This document shows, in pieces, positions 27,752-38,683 of a stretch of 64,000 nucleotides of DNA. Position numbers and translations under genes: made by a program. How positions within the stretch are numbered: position 1 is the first letter of the stretch; each line of letters begins with the position of its first letter. The DNA is from Hyphomicrobium sp. D-2 (GTDB taxonomy: Bacteria > Pseudomonadota > Alphaproteobacteria > Rhizobiales > Hyphomicrobiaceae): the NCBI RefSeq assembly GCF_029872155.1, contig NZ_JARXLA010000008.1:971001-1035000 (forward strand), read 5' to 3'. The notes beneath the pieces are model-generated. The model worked only from the letters and a program-made list of their open reading frames with translations, did not search any database and was not told the origin of the DNA.

Positions 27752-27900
27752 CGGCGTGAGGCTCCGCGTGGCAATCGACAGAACGGCCACCTGCTATGGC
27801 TAACCGACGCCGATCCTCGCAGAAAAGCAAGGCGCGTGAGCTTTTGAAAATTTCAAACACTCACGCGCCCGCCGTTTCTCTCTTCGAATGTCTGCCGCGC

Positions 27901-30807
27901 CTATTCGGCGGCGACAAGCGGCTTCTCGATGCGCTTGTTCTCGCGCTCGCGCACTTCCCACTCGTCCTGCCAGTCGGAAGGACGGTTGGACGGCGTCACC
28001 TGCACCGCCGTCACCTTGTACTCGGGGCAGTTGGTTGCCCAGTCCGAGTTCTCGGTGGTGATGACGTTAGCGCCGTTCATCGGGAAGTGGAACGTGGTGT
28101 GCACCACGCCCGGCGGCACACGCTCGGAGATCTTGGCGCGCATGGTCGTTCCGCCCATACGGCTGGTCAGCGAGATCGTCATGCCATCGCGGATGCCGCG
28201 CATTTCTGCATCGGACGCGTGGATCTCCAGAATGTCCTCGCCATAGAACACAACGTTCTCGGTGCGCCGCGTCTGGGCGCCGACGTTGTACTGGCTGAGG
28301 ATGCGGCCCGTGGTGAGGATCAGCGGGAAGTTGCGGTTCGAGCGCTCGGAGGTCGGAACGAACTCCGTCAGCATGAACCGGCCCTTGCCGCGCGTGAACT
28401 CCTCAATGTGCATGATCGGGGTGCCGTCCGGCGCCTCGTCGTTGCACGGCCACTGGATGCTGCCGACTTCGTCCAGACGCTTGAACGAGATGTGCTGGAA
28501 CGTCGGCGTCAGCGCGGAGATTTCGTCCATGATGGCCGATGCCGATGTGTACATCATCGGATAGCCCATGGCGGTCGCCAGACGACCCACGATTTCCCAC
28601 TCGGCCATGCCCTGCTTCTCACGCATCACCGGACGCACGCGGTTCACGCGGCGCTCGGCGTTGGTGAAGGTGCCGTCCTTCTCAAGGAAGGAAGTGCACG
28701 GCAGGAACACATGTGCGTAGGCGGCCGTCTCGTTCAGGAACAGGTCCTGGACGACGCAGATCTCCAGCGATTCCATCGCGTGGGTGACGTGGTTCGTGTT
28801 CGGGTCGGACTGAACGATATCCTCGCCGTGCACGAACAGGCCCTTGAAGGTGCCGCTGGCGGCGCTGTCGAACATGTTCGGAATGCGCAGGCCCGGCTCG
28901 CCGGAGAGCTTCACGCCCCACTGCTTTTCGAACAGGTGACGCGTAGCTTCGTCCGACACGTGGCGATAGCCGGGGAACTCGTGCGGGAACGAGCCCATGT
29001 CGCACGAACCCTGCACGTTGTTCTGGCCGCGCAGCGGGTTCACGCCAACGCCGTCGCGTCCGATGTTGCCCGTTGCCATGGCGAGGTTGGCAATCGCCAT
29101 CACGGTCGTGGAGCCCTGGCTGTGCTCGGTAACACCCAGACCGTAGTAGATGGCGCCGTTGCCGCCGGTGGCGAACAGGCGCGCTGCTGCGCGGATGTCG
29201 GCAGCCGGAACGCCGGTCAGGTCTTCCGTTGCTTCAGGCGAGTGCTTCTCGTCGGAGATAAACTTCTCCCAACGGGCGAAGTCTTCCTTGTCGCAACGCG
29301 AGTTGATGAAGCTGCGGTCCACCAGGCCTTCCGTCACGACTACGTGGCTCAGTGCGTTCAGCACGGCGACGTTGGTCGAGGGGCGGAGCTGCAGATGGTA
29401 GTCAGCCGTTACGTGCGGGCTCTTCACCAGATCGATGCGGCGCGGATCGACGACGATCAGCTTCGCGCCTTCGCGCAGGCGCTTCTTCATGCGCGAGCCG
29501 AACACCGGATGCGCATCGGTCGGATTGGCGCCAACGACCAGGATCACGTCGGAATGGTCGACGCTCTTGAAGTCCTGCGTGCCGGCGCTTTCACCGAACG
29601 TCTGCTTCAGGCCATAGCCGGTAGGCGAGTGGCAAACACGGGCGCAGGTGTCGACGTTGTTGTTGCCGAACGCGGCGCGGATCATGCGCTGCACGGCGTA
29701 GACTTCCTCGTTGGTCGTGCGCGAGGAGGTGATGCCGCCGATGGAATCCTTGCCGTACTTTGCCTGAACCGCCTTGAAGCGGTCGGCGGCGTACTGGATG
29801 GCTTCGTCCCAGGAAACTTCGCGCCACGGATCGGTGATCTTCTCACGGATCATCGGGCTCAGGATGCGGTCCTTGTGGGTCGCGTAACCGAATGCGAAGC
29901 GGCCCTTCACGCACGAATGGCCCTCGTTGGCGCCCCCGTCCTTGTAGGGGACCATGCGAACAACGCGCTCGCCCTGCATCTCGGTCTTGAACGAGCAGCC
30001 GACGCCGCAATAGGCGCAGGTTGTTACGATCGAGTGCTCCGGCTGGCCATGATCCACCACCGACTTTTCAATCAGCGTGGCGGTGGGGCAGGCCTGTACG
30101 CAGGCGCCGCACGACACGCATTCGGAGGCGAGGAAGTCCTCGTCCATGCCGGCTGCAACGTGCGAGGCAAAGCCACGGCCGTCGATGGTCAGCGCGAACG
30201 TGCCCTGCACTTCTTCGCAGGCGCGTACGCAGCGCGAGCAGACGATGCACTTGGCGGGCTCGAACTGGAAGTAAGGATTCGACAGATCCTTCGGCTGCCG
30301 CATCTCGTTCTGCTCGCCGTTCTTGCGGGCGAACACGTGATTGGCGCCGTCATAACCGTAGCGGACTTCACGCAGGCCAACTTCACCGGCCATGTCCTGC
30401 AGTTCGCAGTCGCCGTTGGCAGCGCAGGTCAGGCAGTCCAGCGGGTGGTCGGAGATGTAAAGCTCCATCACGCCCTTGCGGATCTTGGCCAGGCGGTCGT
30501 TCTGCGTCGTCACCTTGATGCCTGCAGCAACCGGCGTGGTGCACGATGCGGGCGTGCCGCGGCGGCCTTCGATCTCGACGAGACAAAGACGGCACGAGCC
30601 ATACGGATCGAGGCTGTCGGTGGCGCACAGCTTCGGCACCATGATGCCAAGCTCCGCCGCCGCGCGCATGATGGACGTGCCGTCCGGCACCGTCACTTCA
30701 CGGCCGTCGATCTCCAGCGTCACCATTCTGTTGTCGACCGCGTGGGCGGCCTTGGTGCCGAAGTCTTTTTCTTTGATAAGCGTCAGTGGCTGGGTTTCGC
30801 TCGTCAT
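27901..30807 (-). CDS. fdsA: NAD-dependent formate dehydrogenase subunit alpha (molybdopterin)
   Basis: FdsA is the catalytic subunit oxidising formate to CO2 with a bis-MGD molybdenum centre. The 968-residue product has an N-terminal NuoG-like [2Fe-2S] and cluster region (YGSCRLCLVEIEG, DHPLDCLTCAANGDCEL). Ferredoxin-like Cys motifs follow (CIVCSRCVRACEE, CVSCGACVQACPT), then the molybdopterin domain with TCAYCGVGCSF. In DTCARVCHSPTGYG the metal-ligand position is Cys rather than selenocysteine. The MopB C-terminal domain ends in TEFVPTSERSN and NCPEYKVTAVQV. The ATG at 30807 is chosen because it follows the end of fdsB by 20 bp; the longer frame overlaps fdsB. Confidence 0.96.
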   Translation of the reverse strand: MTSETQPLTLIKEKDFGTKAAHAVDNRMVTLEIDGREVTVPDGTSIMRAAAELGIMVPKLCATDSLDPYGSCRLCLVEIEGRRGTPASCTTPVAAGIKVTTQNDRLAKIRKGVMELYISDHPLDCLTCAANGDCELQDMAGEVGLREVRYGYDGANHVFARKNGEQNEMRQPKDLSNPYFQFEPAKCIVCSRCVRACEEVQGTFALTIDGRGFASHVAAGMDEDFLASECVSCGACVQACPTATLIEKSVVDHGQPEHSIVTTCAYCGVGCSFKTEMQGERVVRMVPYKDGGANEGHSCVKGRFAFGYATHKDRILSPMIREKITDPWREVSWDEAIQYAADRFKAVQAKYGKDSIGGITSSRTTNEEVYAVQRMIRAAFGNNNVDTCARVCHSPTGYGLKQTFGESAGTQDFKSVDHSDVILVVGANPTDAHPVFGSRMKKRLREGAKLIVVDPRRIDLVKSPHVTADYHLQLRPSTNVAVLNALSHVVVTEGLVDRSFINSRCDKEDFARWEKFISDEKHSPEATEDLTGVPAADIRAAARLFATGGNGAIYYGLGVTEHSQGSTTVMAIANLAMATGNIGRDGVGVNPLRGQNNVQGSCDMGSFPHEFPGYRHVSDEATRHLFEKQWGVKLSGEPGLRIPNMFDSAASGTFKGLFVHGEDIVQSDPNTNHVTHAMESLEICVVQDLFLNETAAYAHVFLPCTSFLEKDGTFTNAERRVNRVRPVMREKQGMAEWEIVGRLATAMGYPMMYTSASAIMDEISALTPTFQHISFKRLDEVGSIQWPCNDEAPDGTPIMHIEEFTRGKGRFMLTEFVPTSERSNRNFPLILTTGRILSQYNVGAQTRRTENVVFYGEDILEIHASDAEMRGIRDGMTISLTSRMGGTTMRAKISERVPPGVVHTTFHFPMNGANVITTENSDWATNCPEYKVTAVQVTPSNRPSDWQDEWEVRERENKRIEKPLVAAE

Positions 30808-30827
30808 GGCGTTGCCTCGCATCTCAT

Positions 30828-32399
30828 TCATTCTGCCGCCGCGGCCTGAACAGGGCGGTGGAAATCCTCGGGGAAGTGACGCAGTGCGCTCATTACGGGC
30901 ATCGGCGTCAGCCCTCCCATGGCGCACAGAGAGCCGTCGGTCATCGTCTCGCAGAGATCCTTCAGGATCGTGATATTACGTTCACGCTCGATGCCGCCGA
31001 TGATGCGGTCCATCGTTTCAACGCCACGCGTCGAGCCGATCCGGCACGGCGTGCACTTGCCGCACGATTCGATGGTGCAGAATTCCATCGCAAAGCGCGC
31101 CATTGCAGCCATGTCGACGGTGTCGTCGAACACCACGATGCCGCCGTGGCCGACAAGCGCATCCACCTTGGTGAACTCTTCGTAGTCCATCGGCGTGTCG
31201 AGCAGATACTCCGGCAGGTACGCTCCGAGCGGGCCACCGAACTGCACGGCGCGGATCGGACGACCCGAAAGCGTGCCGGCGCCGTAACCTTCGATCAGCT
31301 CGCGCGCCGTAACGCCGAATGCCTTCTCGACCAGGCCACCCTGCTTGATGTTGCCAGCGATCTGGAACGCAAGCGTGCCGCGCGAACGGCCCATGCCGAA
31401 GTCGCGATAATAGTCGGCGCCCTTGTCGAGGATGATCGGCACCGAGCCAAGGCTCAGCACGTTGTTGATCACCGTCGGCTTGCCGAACAGACCTTCGATG
31501 GCGGGTAGCGGTGGCTTGTAACGCACCAGACCGCGGCGGCCCTCGATGCTTTCCAGCATCGACGTTTCCTCACCGCAGACATAGGCGCCCGCGCCCATGC
31601 GCACTTCCAGATCGAAGTGATAGGGCGAGCCCTGAATGTTGCGGCCGAGCCAGTTGGCGCGGTTGGCGATGCGGATTGCTTCGCGCAGCGTATCAACGGC
31701 GTGCGGGTATTCGGAGCGGACGTAGATGTAACCCTTGGTGGCACCCACGGCGATGCCAGCGATCGTCATGCCTTCGATGAGGCAGAACGGGTCGCCTTCC
31801 ATCAGCATGCGGTCGGCAAAGGTGCCGCTGTCGCCTTCGTCGGCATTGCAGCAGATGTACTTTTGCTCGTTGTGCGTATCGTGGACGGTCTTCCACTTGA
31901 TGCCGGTCGGGAAGGCCGCGCCGCCACGACCGCGCAGGCCGGACTTGGTCACCTGATCGACGATGTCGATCGGCTCCATCGCCATCGCCTTGGTGAGGCC
32001 GACATAGCCGTCGTACTTGCGATAGTCCTCAATCGACAACGGATCGATGAGACCGACGCGCGCGAACGTCAGACGTTCCTGGTTCTTGAAGTAGGGGATC
32101 TCGGCGGTCAGGCCGTGGCACAGCTTGTGCGCCTTGCCCTCAAGGAAGCCGGTGCCGAACAGATCTTCAACGTCGGAAGTCTTCACCGGGCCATAGGCGA
32201 TGCGGCCTTCCGGCGTCTCAACTTCCACCAGCGGCTCAAGCCAGAGCATGCCGCGCGAGCCGTTGCGGACAATCTCAACCTTGTCGCCGCGTTTCTTGGC
32301 TTCGGCAGCGATGGCGCGCGCTGCAGGATCGGCGCCCATCGAAAGGGCCGCTGCGTCGCGCGGAACGTAAACCCGGATTGCGGTGCGAGCCTTGGTCAT
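30828..32399 (-). CDS. fdsB: NAD-dependent formate dehydrogenase subunit beta (NuoF-like)
   Basis: FdsB carries FMN and a [4Fe-4S] cluster and passes electrons to NAD+. The 523-residue protein has an N-terminal thioredoxin-like domain (to about residue 110), then the NuoF core. The core shows the FMN/NAD motif GLRGRGGAAFPTGIKW, YICCNADEGDSGTF, GAGAYVCGEETSML and the cluster motif SCGKCTPCRIGSTR. Its start overlaps the fdsG stop by 4 bp (ATGA), indicating translational coupling. Confidence 0.96.
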   Translation of the reverse strand: MTKARTAIRVYVPRDAAALSMGADPAARAIAAEAKKRGDKVEIVRNGSRGMLWLEPLVEVETPEGRIAYGPVKTSDVEDLFGTGFLEGKAHKLCHGLTAEIPYFKNQERLTFARVGLIDPLSIEDYRKYDGYVGLTKAMAMEPIDIVDQVTKSGLRGRGGAAFPTGIKWKTVHDTHNEQKYICCNADEGDSGTFADRMLMEGDPFCLIEGMTIAGIAVGATKGYIYVRSEYPHAVDTLREAIRIANRANWLGRNIQGSPYHFDLEVRMGAGAYVCGEETSMLESIEGRRGLVRYKPPLPAIEGLFGKPTVINNVLSLGSVPIILDKGADYYRDFGMGRSRGTLAFQIAGNIKQGGLVEKAFGVTARELIEGYGAGTLSGRPIRAVQFGGPLGAYLPEYLLDTPMDYEEFTKVDALVGHGGIVVFDDTVDMAAMARFAMEFCTIESCGKCTPCRIGSTRGVETMDRIIGGIERERNITILKDLCETMTDGSLCAMGGLTPMPVMSALRHFPEDFHRPVQAAAAE

Positions 32400-32905
32400 G
32401 CGGCAGCTCCCCGATCGATATCGGCGATAATGTCATCGAAGCGCTCTTTATCAACACAGCCATACAGATCGCCGTCGATCATCATGGCGGGAGAAAGCGC
32501 GCAGTTACCGAGGCAGTAGACTGCCTCAAGGTTGAATTTGCCGTCGGCGGTCGTCTCGCCGAACTTCACGCGCAGCTTGTCCTGGGCGTGGCGGCAGAGT
32601 TCCTGCGTGTGCATGGCCTGGCAGGCTTCAGCGCGGCAGATCTTGATCGTGTGCTGGCCACCCGGTGTCCGGCGGAACTCATGGTAGAATGTCAGCACGC
32701 CATAGATCTCCGCCCGCGAGCGGTTAAGGATATCGGCGATAACCGTCAGCGTTTCTTCCGGAACATAACCAAGGTCATGCTGGAGATCGTGGAAGATTTC
32801 GAGCAGCGCATCCGGGCGATTGTCATGTGCTGCGCAAATAGTACGCGCGAGCTCGTCGCTGCCAGCGGGGGCAACATTCTTGACATTTAAAGTAGACTTA
32901 GTCAT
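32396..32905 (-). CDS. fdsG: NAD-dependent formate dehydrogenase subunit gamma (NuoE-like)
   Basis: FdsG is the thioredoxin-fold [2Fe-2S] subunit of the diaphorase module. The 169-residue product has LLEIFHDLQHDLGYVPEE, the Cys ligands in ICRAEACQAM and CLGNCALSPAMMIDG, and VLTFYHEFRRTPGG, all typical of NuoE/FdsG. First gene of the fdsGBA-fdhD-fdsD operon. A candidate LysR-type operator lies about 50 bp upstream. Confidence 0.95.
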   Translation of the reverse strand: MTKSTLNVKNVAPAGSDELARTICAAHDNRPDALLEIFHDLQHDLGYVPEETLTVIADILNRSRAEIYGVLTFYHEFRRTPGGQHTIKICRAEACQAMHTQELCRHAQDKLRVKFGETTADGKFNLEAVYCLGNCALSPAMMIDGDLYGCVDKERFDDIIADIDRGAAA

Positions 32906-32952
32906 TCAATCGCCTTCGCGGCTCTCGTTTCGTTAAACCGAGTTGTCTCAAC

Positions 32953-32970
32953 TTGATGTCGCGCAATCAA
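32953..32970. promoter_or_regulatory. candidate LysR-type operator upstream of fdsG
   Basis: TTGAT (32953-32957) and ATCAA (32966-32970) form an inverted repeat with 8 bases between, 48-65 bp before the fdsG start. Position and form fit a LysR-family binding site, and a LysR gene lies directly upstream. This is a pattern-based suggestion only. Confidence 0.35.
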
Positions 32971-33083
32971 ATCGGTCGTTTCGATGCGTCAATCGAGATC
33001 ATCAATGGTGCGGCGCAATAACGCGCATTAGCCACTGATGCAATGGCATTTTCACCCTCAGGCCAGATCGCGGAATGCCGCGA

Positions 33084-34004
33084 TCAGCTGTTGAAGCCAG
33101 TTTCCATCTCGCCAAGCGTCAGCTTGGTTGCGGTTTCCCGCAGGGCATCAATGAGCGGCGATAACGGATCGCGGTCCGCCACCACCAGGCCGACGCTGTG
33201 CTCAACCGTTGGCTCGACGAGCGGAATAGCTTTCACGCCCGACGTATTGCCCAACACTTCTAATATATATAGCGGCATTATACTTGCCAGACCCATCAGC
33301 CTGACATTCGCACACAGGTTGATGACCGAGTTTGTCTCAAGTCTCGGATTTACCTGGCAATTCGCCCGCTCAAACGCCCGATCGATGATGCGGCGGTTCT
33401 GCATGTTACTTGTGAGCAAACACAGCGGCTGCTGCGCAGCCTCCTGCCAGGTAACGGCCTCCCGCCCAGCAAGTGGATGATTTTCCGGTACAAACAGGCA
33501 GTAGCGCTCGGTGTAGAGCGGCGTCGCCAGCATTTTCTCGATGGGTTCATTGTCGAGATAAGTAATACCGACATCCACTGAATAATCGGCGATCCCGCGC
33601 AAGATCTCCTCAGAGCTCTGCGACAGCACGATGAACTCGATGCCTGGATGTATCTCGCCGATCTTCTGCGTCAGCCTTGGCACCAGCGGCAGCGCCGATG
33701 GAATGCCGCCCAGCACCAAGCGGCCCGAGAGACCGCGGTCCAGCCCCTTGAGCTGGTTGATCTCCTCCTGCATCGACTGCCAGTTCTTGAGGATCACCTG
33801 CGCCCACTTGAGCACGCGCTCGCCTTCGGGCGTAAGTCCCTGATAACGCTGGCCGCGTTCGACGATCGGCACTTCAAGCTCAAGTTCAAGCTGGCGGATG
33901 CGGCCTGAAAGCGTTGGCTGGGTGACGTTGCATGCGGTGGCCGCGCGCGTGAAATGCTTTTCACGGGCGAGCGCTGCCAGATACTGCAGCTGCCGGATGT
34001 CCAT
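33084..34004 (-). CDS. fdsR: LysR-family transcriptional regulator, probable formate dehydrogenase regulator
   Basis: The 306-residue product has an N-terminal winged helix-turn-helix (LQYLAALAREKHFTRAATAC, then NVTQPTLSGRIRQLE) and a C-terminal periplasmic-binding-like effector domain. The ATG at 34004 fits the normal LysR start (MDIRQLQYL). It lies upstream of fdsG in the same orientation with about 180 bp between. In Cupriavidus and Rhodobacter, LysR regulators next to fds operons respond to formate. The assignment to fdsR rests on this position and is inferred. Confidence 0.85.
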   Translation of the reverse strand: MDIRQLQYLAALAREKHFTRAATACNVTQPTLSGRIRQLELELEVPIVERGQRYQGLTPEGERVLKWAQVILKNWQSMQEEINQLKGLDRGLSGRLVLGGIPSALPLVPRLTQKIGEIHPGIEFIVLSQSSEEILRGIADYSVDVGITYLDNEPIEKMLATPLYTERYCLFVPENHPLAGREAVTWQEAAQQPLCLLTSNMQNRRIIDRAFERANCQVNPRLETNSVINLCANVRLMGLASIMPLYILEVLGNTSGVKAIPLVEPTVEHSVGLVVADRDPLSPLIDALRETATKLTLGEMETGFNS

Positions 34005-34420
34005 TTTTACCCCCTCCCCAGCGGAGATACGATGTGCGTTGGTATTGTGTACCGACCGGTCCACAAATTCGAACGCTTGTCCATCATTTTAGTCTTCAGC
34101 GCGTTAACGGCAAAAAGCATTTCCGTGAGCAACCCACGATTGCGGATTTGAGACGTTCGGTAACGTCATGTTATTGCCTTTGGGTGATTTAATATTGCCA
34201 CCCTGGTCTAGCCCGGGGTTGTGCCCCGGTCGAATGCGGCTCGTAAACCGCGATCTCCATTCGGCGCAGACGCTAAGGTGCGCGCGCCAACGGCGGCACG
34301 ATATTTGCGGGCGACCCCCAGGGTGTGGGGACGCGCAGCGTTGCCCAGTTCAATTTGTTTCTGGGTGGCTCCAGGGTGGAGCGCCCCTGCAACCGGTCCT
34401 GGCGGCCGGGGGTGTAGCGT
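34005..34420. other. divergent intergenic region between the LysR gene and the Ala-rich secreted protein
   Basis: 416 bp with no supported gene. Promoters for the leftward LysR gene and the rightward secreted protein gene are expected here. Confidence 0.4.
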
Positions 34421-35397
34421 ATGAATGCACACGCGAAAAAGTGCCGGGCCGCATGCGGTCGTGGTTTCGCCGCTGTCATGGCGATTGGGTTTGCTGTGTC
34501 CGCAGCCGATGCGATGGAAGCGCAGGCTCCAACGCAAGATGCACACCATGCCGCCAGCTCGCTGCCTTCGTTTCTGGATGTCGATCGCCTGCCGGATCTG
34601 CAGCAAGCCTGGCGCAACCGTTTCGATGCTGCTCCGGCCGCTGATGCCGTGATCCCTTCGCAGCCTGCGGGTAATGCCGGTGCTGCTTCCACGTCCGCTT
34701 CAACTTCGGCACGTTCGCGTGCTGAGGAACTCAGCCACCGCTTCGCGTTCGACGGGGATGCCGATCCGCAGCCAACCGCAACGCCGCCTGCCGCCGCATC
34801 CGGCTATGTAACGCAGCAGGACGTTCCAGCTGCACCCGCTGCGACGGCTGCGATTGATCAGGCCGCTACTCCAGCTGGCCCGGCGGCTGTTCAGCATGTG
34901 CTGTCGCCGATTGATCTTGAACCGATCGAAGAGCCTGTGACGTCCGCCATCGCAGGCGATGCTGACGGTGCCGACGCAGAGAGCGATCCGATCGCGCGCG
35001 TGCTGGACGATGCGGCGCCTCAGTCCTCCGTTGCCGCTGCGCCTGTGGCGCCAGCTTCACCGGCCGCCACCGAAACTGCGCCACTAAGGCGTGCTGTGAA
35101 TATTGAGCGTCCGGTGCGCAAGGTGCTGCCTGAAACCGCACAAAAGGCCCGTGTGCTGAACAAGCAGCCCGATGCTGACGATGCCGGAAAGGTCGCGGTG
35201 CAGAAGCGCGGTGAGAAGCGCGCCGCAGCTCCGGCCGTTGCGGCACGGAAGGCCCCGGCGGCGCCAAGCAGTTCGCCACGTCCAAGCCGTCTGGACCGCT
35301 GTACTATTTCAACAACAGCAGTTCCAACAGCGCGACAGCACCGGACCGCCATGTCCTGATGCCCAACGAGATCAGATCGCGCGGCTGGGGCGACTAA
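34421..35397 (+). CDS. secreted Ala/Pro-rich protein of unknown function; apparent frameshift near the 3' end
   Basis: The product begins with a signal peptide (GFAAVMAIGFAVSAADA) and continues as an Ala/Pro/Asp-rich, probably disordered chain with a few ordered-looking segments (SSLPSFLDVDRLPDLQQAW; EELSHRFAFDGD). The uninterrupted frame stops at 35359. From about 35260 another frame reads PSGPLYYFNNSSSNSATA and then MPNEIRSRGWGD to a stop at 35395-35397. That frame looks far more natural than the Arg/Thr-rich end of the first. A one-base indel near 35251-35265 (GGCCCCGGCGGCGCC) would join them. Family not recognised. Confidence 0.6.
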
Positions 35398-35479
35398 CTC
35401 GACTGCGTCGCGCTGCCTGAAGTGCCCCTTGCCCATGATTTGTTGAACCGCACCGTCATGCACCGGCGGCGGGCTCCGC

Positions 35480-35582
35480 GCACCAATCAGCGCTGGCGGC
35501 CGGCTCTCCGCAGGGGTGTCGCAGGTGCGAAACAGATCCTACGCGCTCGGCGGCCGGCTCCGCGTAGCGGAGTCGCCGAGCG
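35480..35582. repeat. intergenic palindromic repeats, family A (two copies)
   Basis: The first copy (35480-35530) keeps the CACCAATCAGCGCTGGCG flank but has a decayed inner stem. The second (35543-35582) has outer arms GCGCTCGGCG / CGCCGAGCGC and inner arms CTCCGC / GCGGAG with loop GTA. The second copy overlaps the 3' end of the histidine phosphatase gene and encodes its last residues. Confidence 0.88.
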
Positions 35583-36204
35583 CCAGGAAAGAGACATCGC
35601 CAAGCGATATAACGGCGCGATTGCGCCAGTAATCGTCCTGCCGCAGATGGGTGACGCTACCGCTCGGCACCGTGAAATTGACGAAGCCGGCAGCTTCTAA
35701 CGGCATGCCGATCCACGCCGCGACGACGAATGTCAGCGCAAATCCGTGCGTGACAATGATCTGCAACTCGGCTGGGCGCGCGATGATGCCGTCCATGGCG
35801 CGATAGATCCGCGTGGCGAACTCGCGCCGAGTCTCCGCGCCTGCAATGGCATAGCGATGATCCAGCCGGTTGTCGTCCGGAGCAGGCGTTAGCCGTTCGT
35901 CCAGCCATTGTTGCGGTTTGCCCTCGGCTCGGCCGTAGCTGATCTCGCGCAGGTCGGGCATCGCCAGCGGCGTGCAGGGTGCAAAGGCATCCGCAAAGAT
36001 CGACGCCGTCTGCGCTGCGCGCATCAGATCGGATGTGAAGATTTCCGGCTGTGCCGCACTGTCGGCAACCGCCCGCAAATGTGCTGCGATGCGTTGCGCA
36101 TCGGCGCGCCCGCTATCGGTCAGCGGTGTGTCATGCCAGCCGCCTACCAGCCCATCGACGTGGTGCTGCGATTGCGTGTGCGTGACGACGAAGATGTCTT
36201 TCAT
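35539..36204 (-). CDS. histidine phosphatase family protein
   Basis: The 221-residue product belongs to the phosphoglycerate mutase-like superfamily. The phosphate-accepting His is in VVTHTQSQHH (residue 9), where the common RHG is replaced by THT as in one known subgroup. The second Arg lies in TSDLMRAAQTA and the second His in IVTHGFALTFV; LREISYGRAEGKP is also typical. The substrate is unknown. The C-terminal residues ALGDSATRSRPPSA are encoded by a family A palindromic repeat, so the original protein probably ended differently. It is convergent with the 34421 gene. Confidence 0.85.
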   Translation of the reverse strand: MKDIFVVTHTQSQHHVDGLVGGWHDTPLTDSGRADAQRIAAHLRAVADSAAQPEIFTSDLMRAAQTASIFADAFAPCTPLAMPDLREISYGRAEGKPQQWLDERLTPAPDDNRLDHRYAIAGAETRREFATRIYRAMDGIIARPAELQIIVTHGFALTFVVAAWIGMPLEAAGFVNFTVPSGSVTHLRQDDYWRNRAVISLGDVSFLALGDSATRSRPPSA

Positions 36205-36252
36205 GGCTCAGGCTGAGTTTGGCTCGGTGCAGTAGAGTTGTGGTGCGCGGCG

Positions 36253-36292
36253 CAAACAAAATGGCCGCCCGCAGATGTCTGCGAGCGGCCAA
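36253..36292 (-). terminator. rho-independent terminator of groESL
   Basis: On the minus strand TGGCCGCTCGCAGA pairs with CTGCGGGCGGCCA around a 3-base CAT loop, followed by TTTTGTTT. It begins about 35 bp after the groEL stop. Confidence 0.85.
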
Positions 36293-36324
36293 CCTGTTTC
36301 GGCTTTTGACCGGAACGGAAATGA

Positions 36325-37990
<1,666 letters not shown>

Positions 37991-38121
37991 TTACGCCGGC
38001 TCTTCCGGTGAAAAAGCATCGGCGTCGAGGGAGGAAACTGGTCGGTGGAAGATCAATTGGCCGGCGCTTTTGCAAGCTGTGCCCGATGGACACTGTCGTT
38101 CGCAGGGCGCCCGCCGTCAGA

Positions 38122-38409
38122 TCACTCCAGCACACCCATCACGTCGCTTTCCTTCATGATCAGCAGCTCCTGGCCGTCGATCTTGACTTCGGTGCCGCTC
38201 CACTTGCCGAACAGAACCTTGTCACCCTTCTTCAGGTCGATTGCGATCAGCTTGCCGCTCTCGTCGCGCGTGCCGGGGCCAACGGCGACGACTTCGCCCT
38301 GCTGGGGCTTCTCAGTGGCGGTGTCGGGGATGATGATGCCACCGGGAGTCTTGGTCTCGCTGTCTACGCGCTTGACGACGACGCGGTCGTGCAGAGGACG
38401 GAACTTCAT
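38122..38409 (-). CDS. groES: co-chaperonin GroES
   Basis: GroES caps the GroEL ring. The 95-residue product starts [15 protein letters not shown] and has the mobile-loop region [16 protein letters not shown] and the ending [14 protein letters not shown]. Length is standard. The start at 38409 is set by homology; the frame is open further upstream. It is the first gene of groESL, about 75 bp downstream of a CIRCE operator. Confidence 0.97.
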   Translation of the reverse strand: MKFRPLHDRVVVKRVDSETKTPGGIIIPDTATEKPQQGEVVAVGPGTRDESGKLIAIDLKKGDKVLFGKWSGTEVKIDGQELLIMKESDVMGVLE

Positions 38410-38483
38410 GGGAATTATCGCTCCAAATAGCGGAATTGGCGGTGTGTGACCCTGCCGTTGCGAGGGTAAGCCATACGGCCCTG

Positions 38484-38510
38484 CTAGCACTGTCTAGCAT
38501 AGAGTGCCAG
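38484..38510 (-). promoter_or_regulatory. CIRCE operator (HrcA binding site) upstream of groESL
   Basis: CTAGCACTG, nine bases, then GAGTGCCAG. The consensus is TTAGCACTC-N9-GAGTGCTAA; each arm matches 7 of 9 positions and the spacer is exact. HrcA repression of groESL is well established in alphaproteobacteria. hrcA is not in this window. Confidence 0.85.
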
Positions 38511-38683
38511 CGCAGGCCGGTGATAAGCGCGGGTGAGGGGACTGTCAAGAATGGCCGGGTAAGTTCAACTGGTCTCGGGGCATTCCGGGCCGGGCCGCTC
38601 AACTGCTCAGGCCGTCCAATATCGGCAAGCGAACCAACGGGCCGTTAATTTTCGTGCTAATTTTGCAATCTGGAGGCGTTTGC

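Noticed and set aside
27796..30849. A 1017-codon open frame on the plus strand across fdsA
   Set aside because: It lies antisense to fdsA, whose minus-strand translation has all expected cluster and molybdopterin motifs. The plus frame is His/Arg-rich and has no family features.
34421..35397. Programmed ribosomal frameshifting in the Ala-rich protein
   Set aside because: No clear slippery heptamer or downstream stimulator is visible, and other genes in the window show similar single-base problems, so a sequencing indel is more likely.
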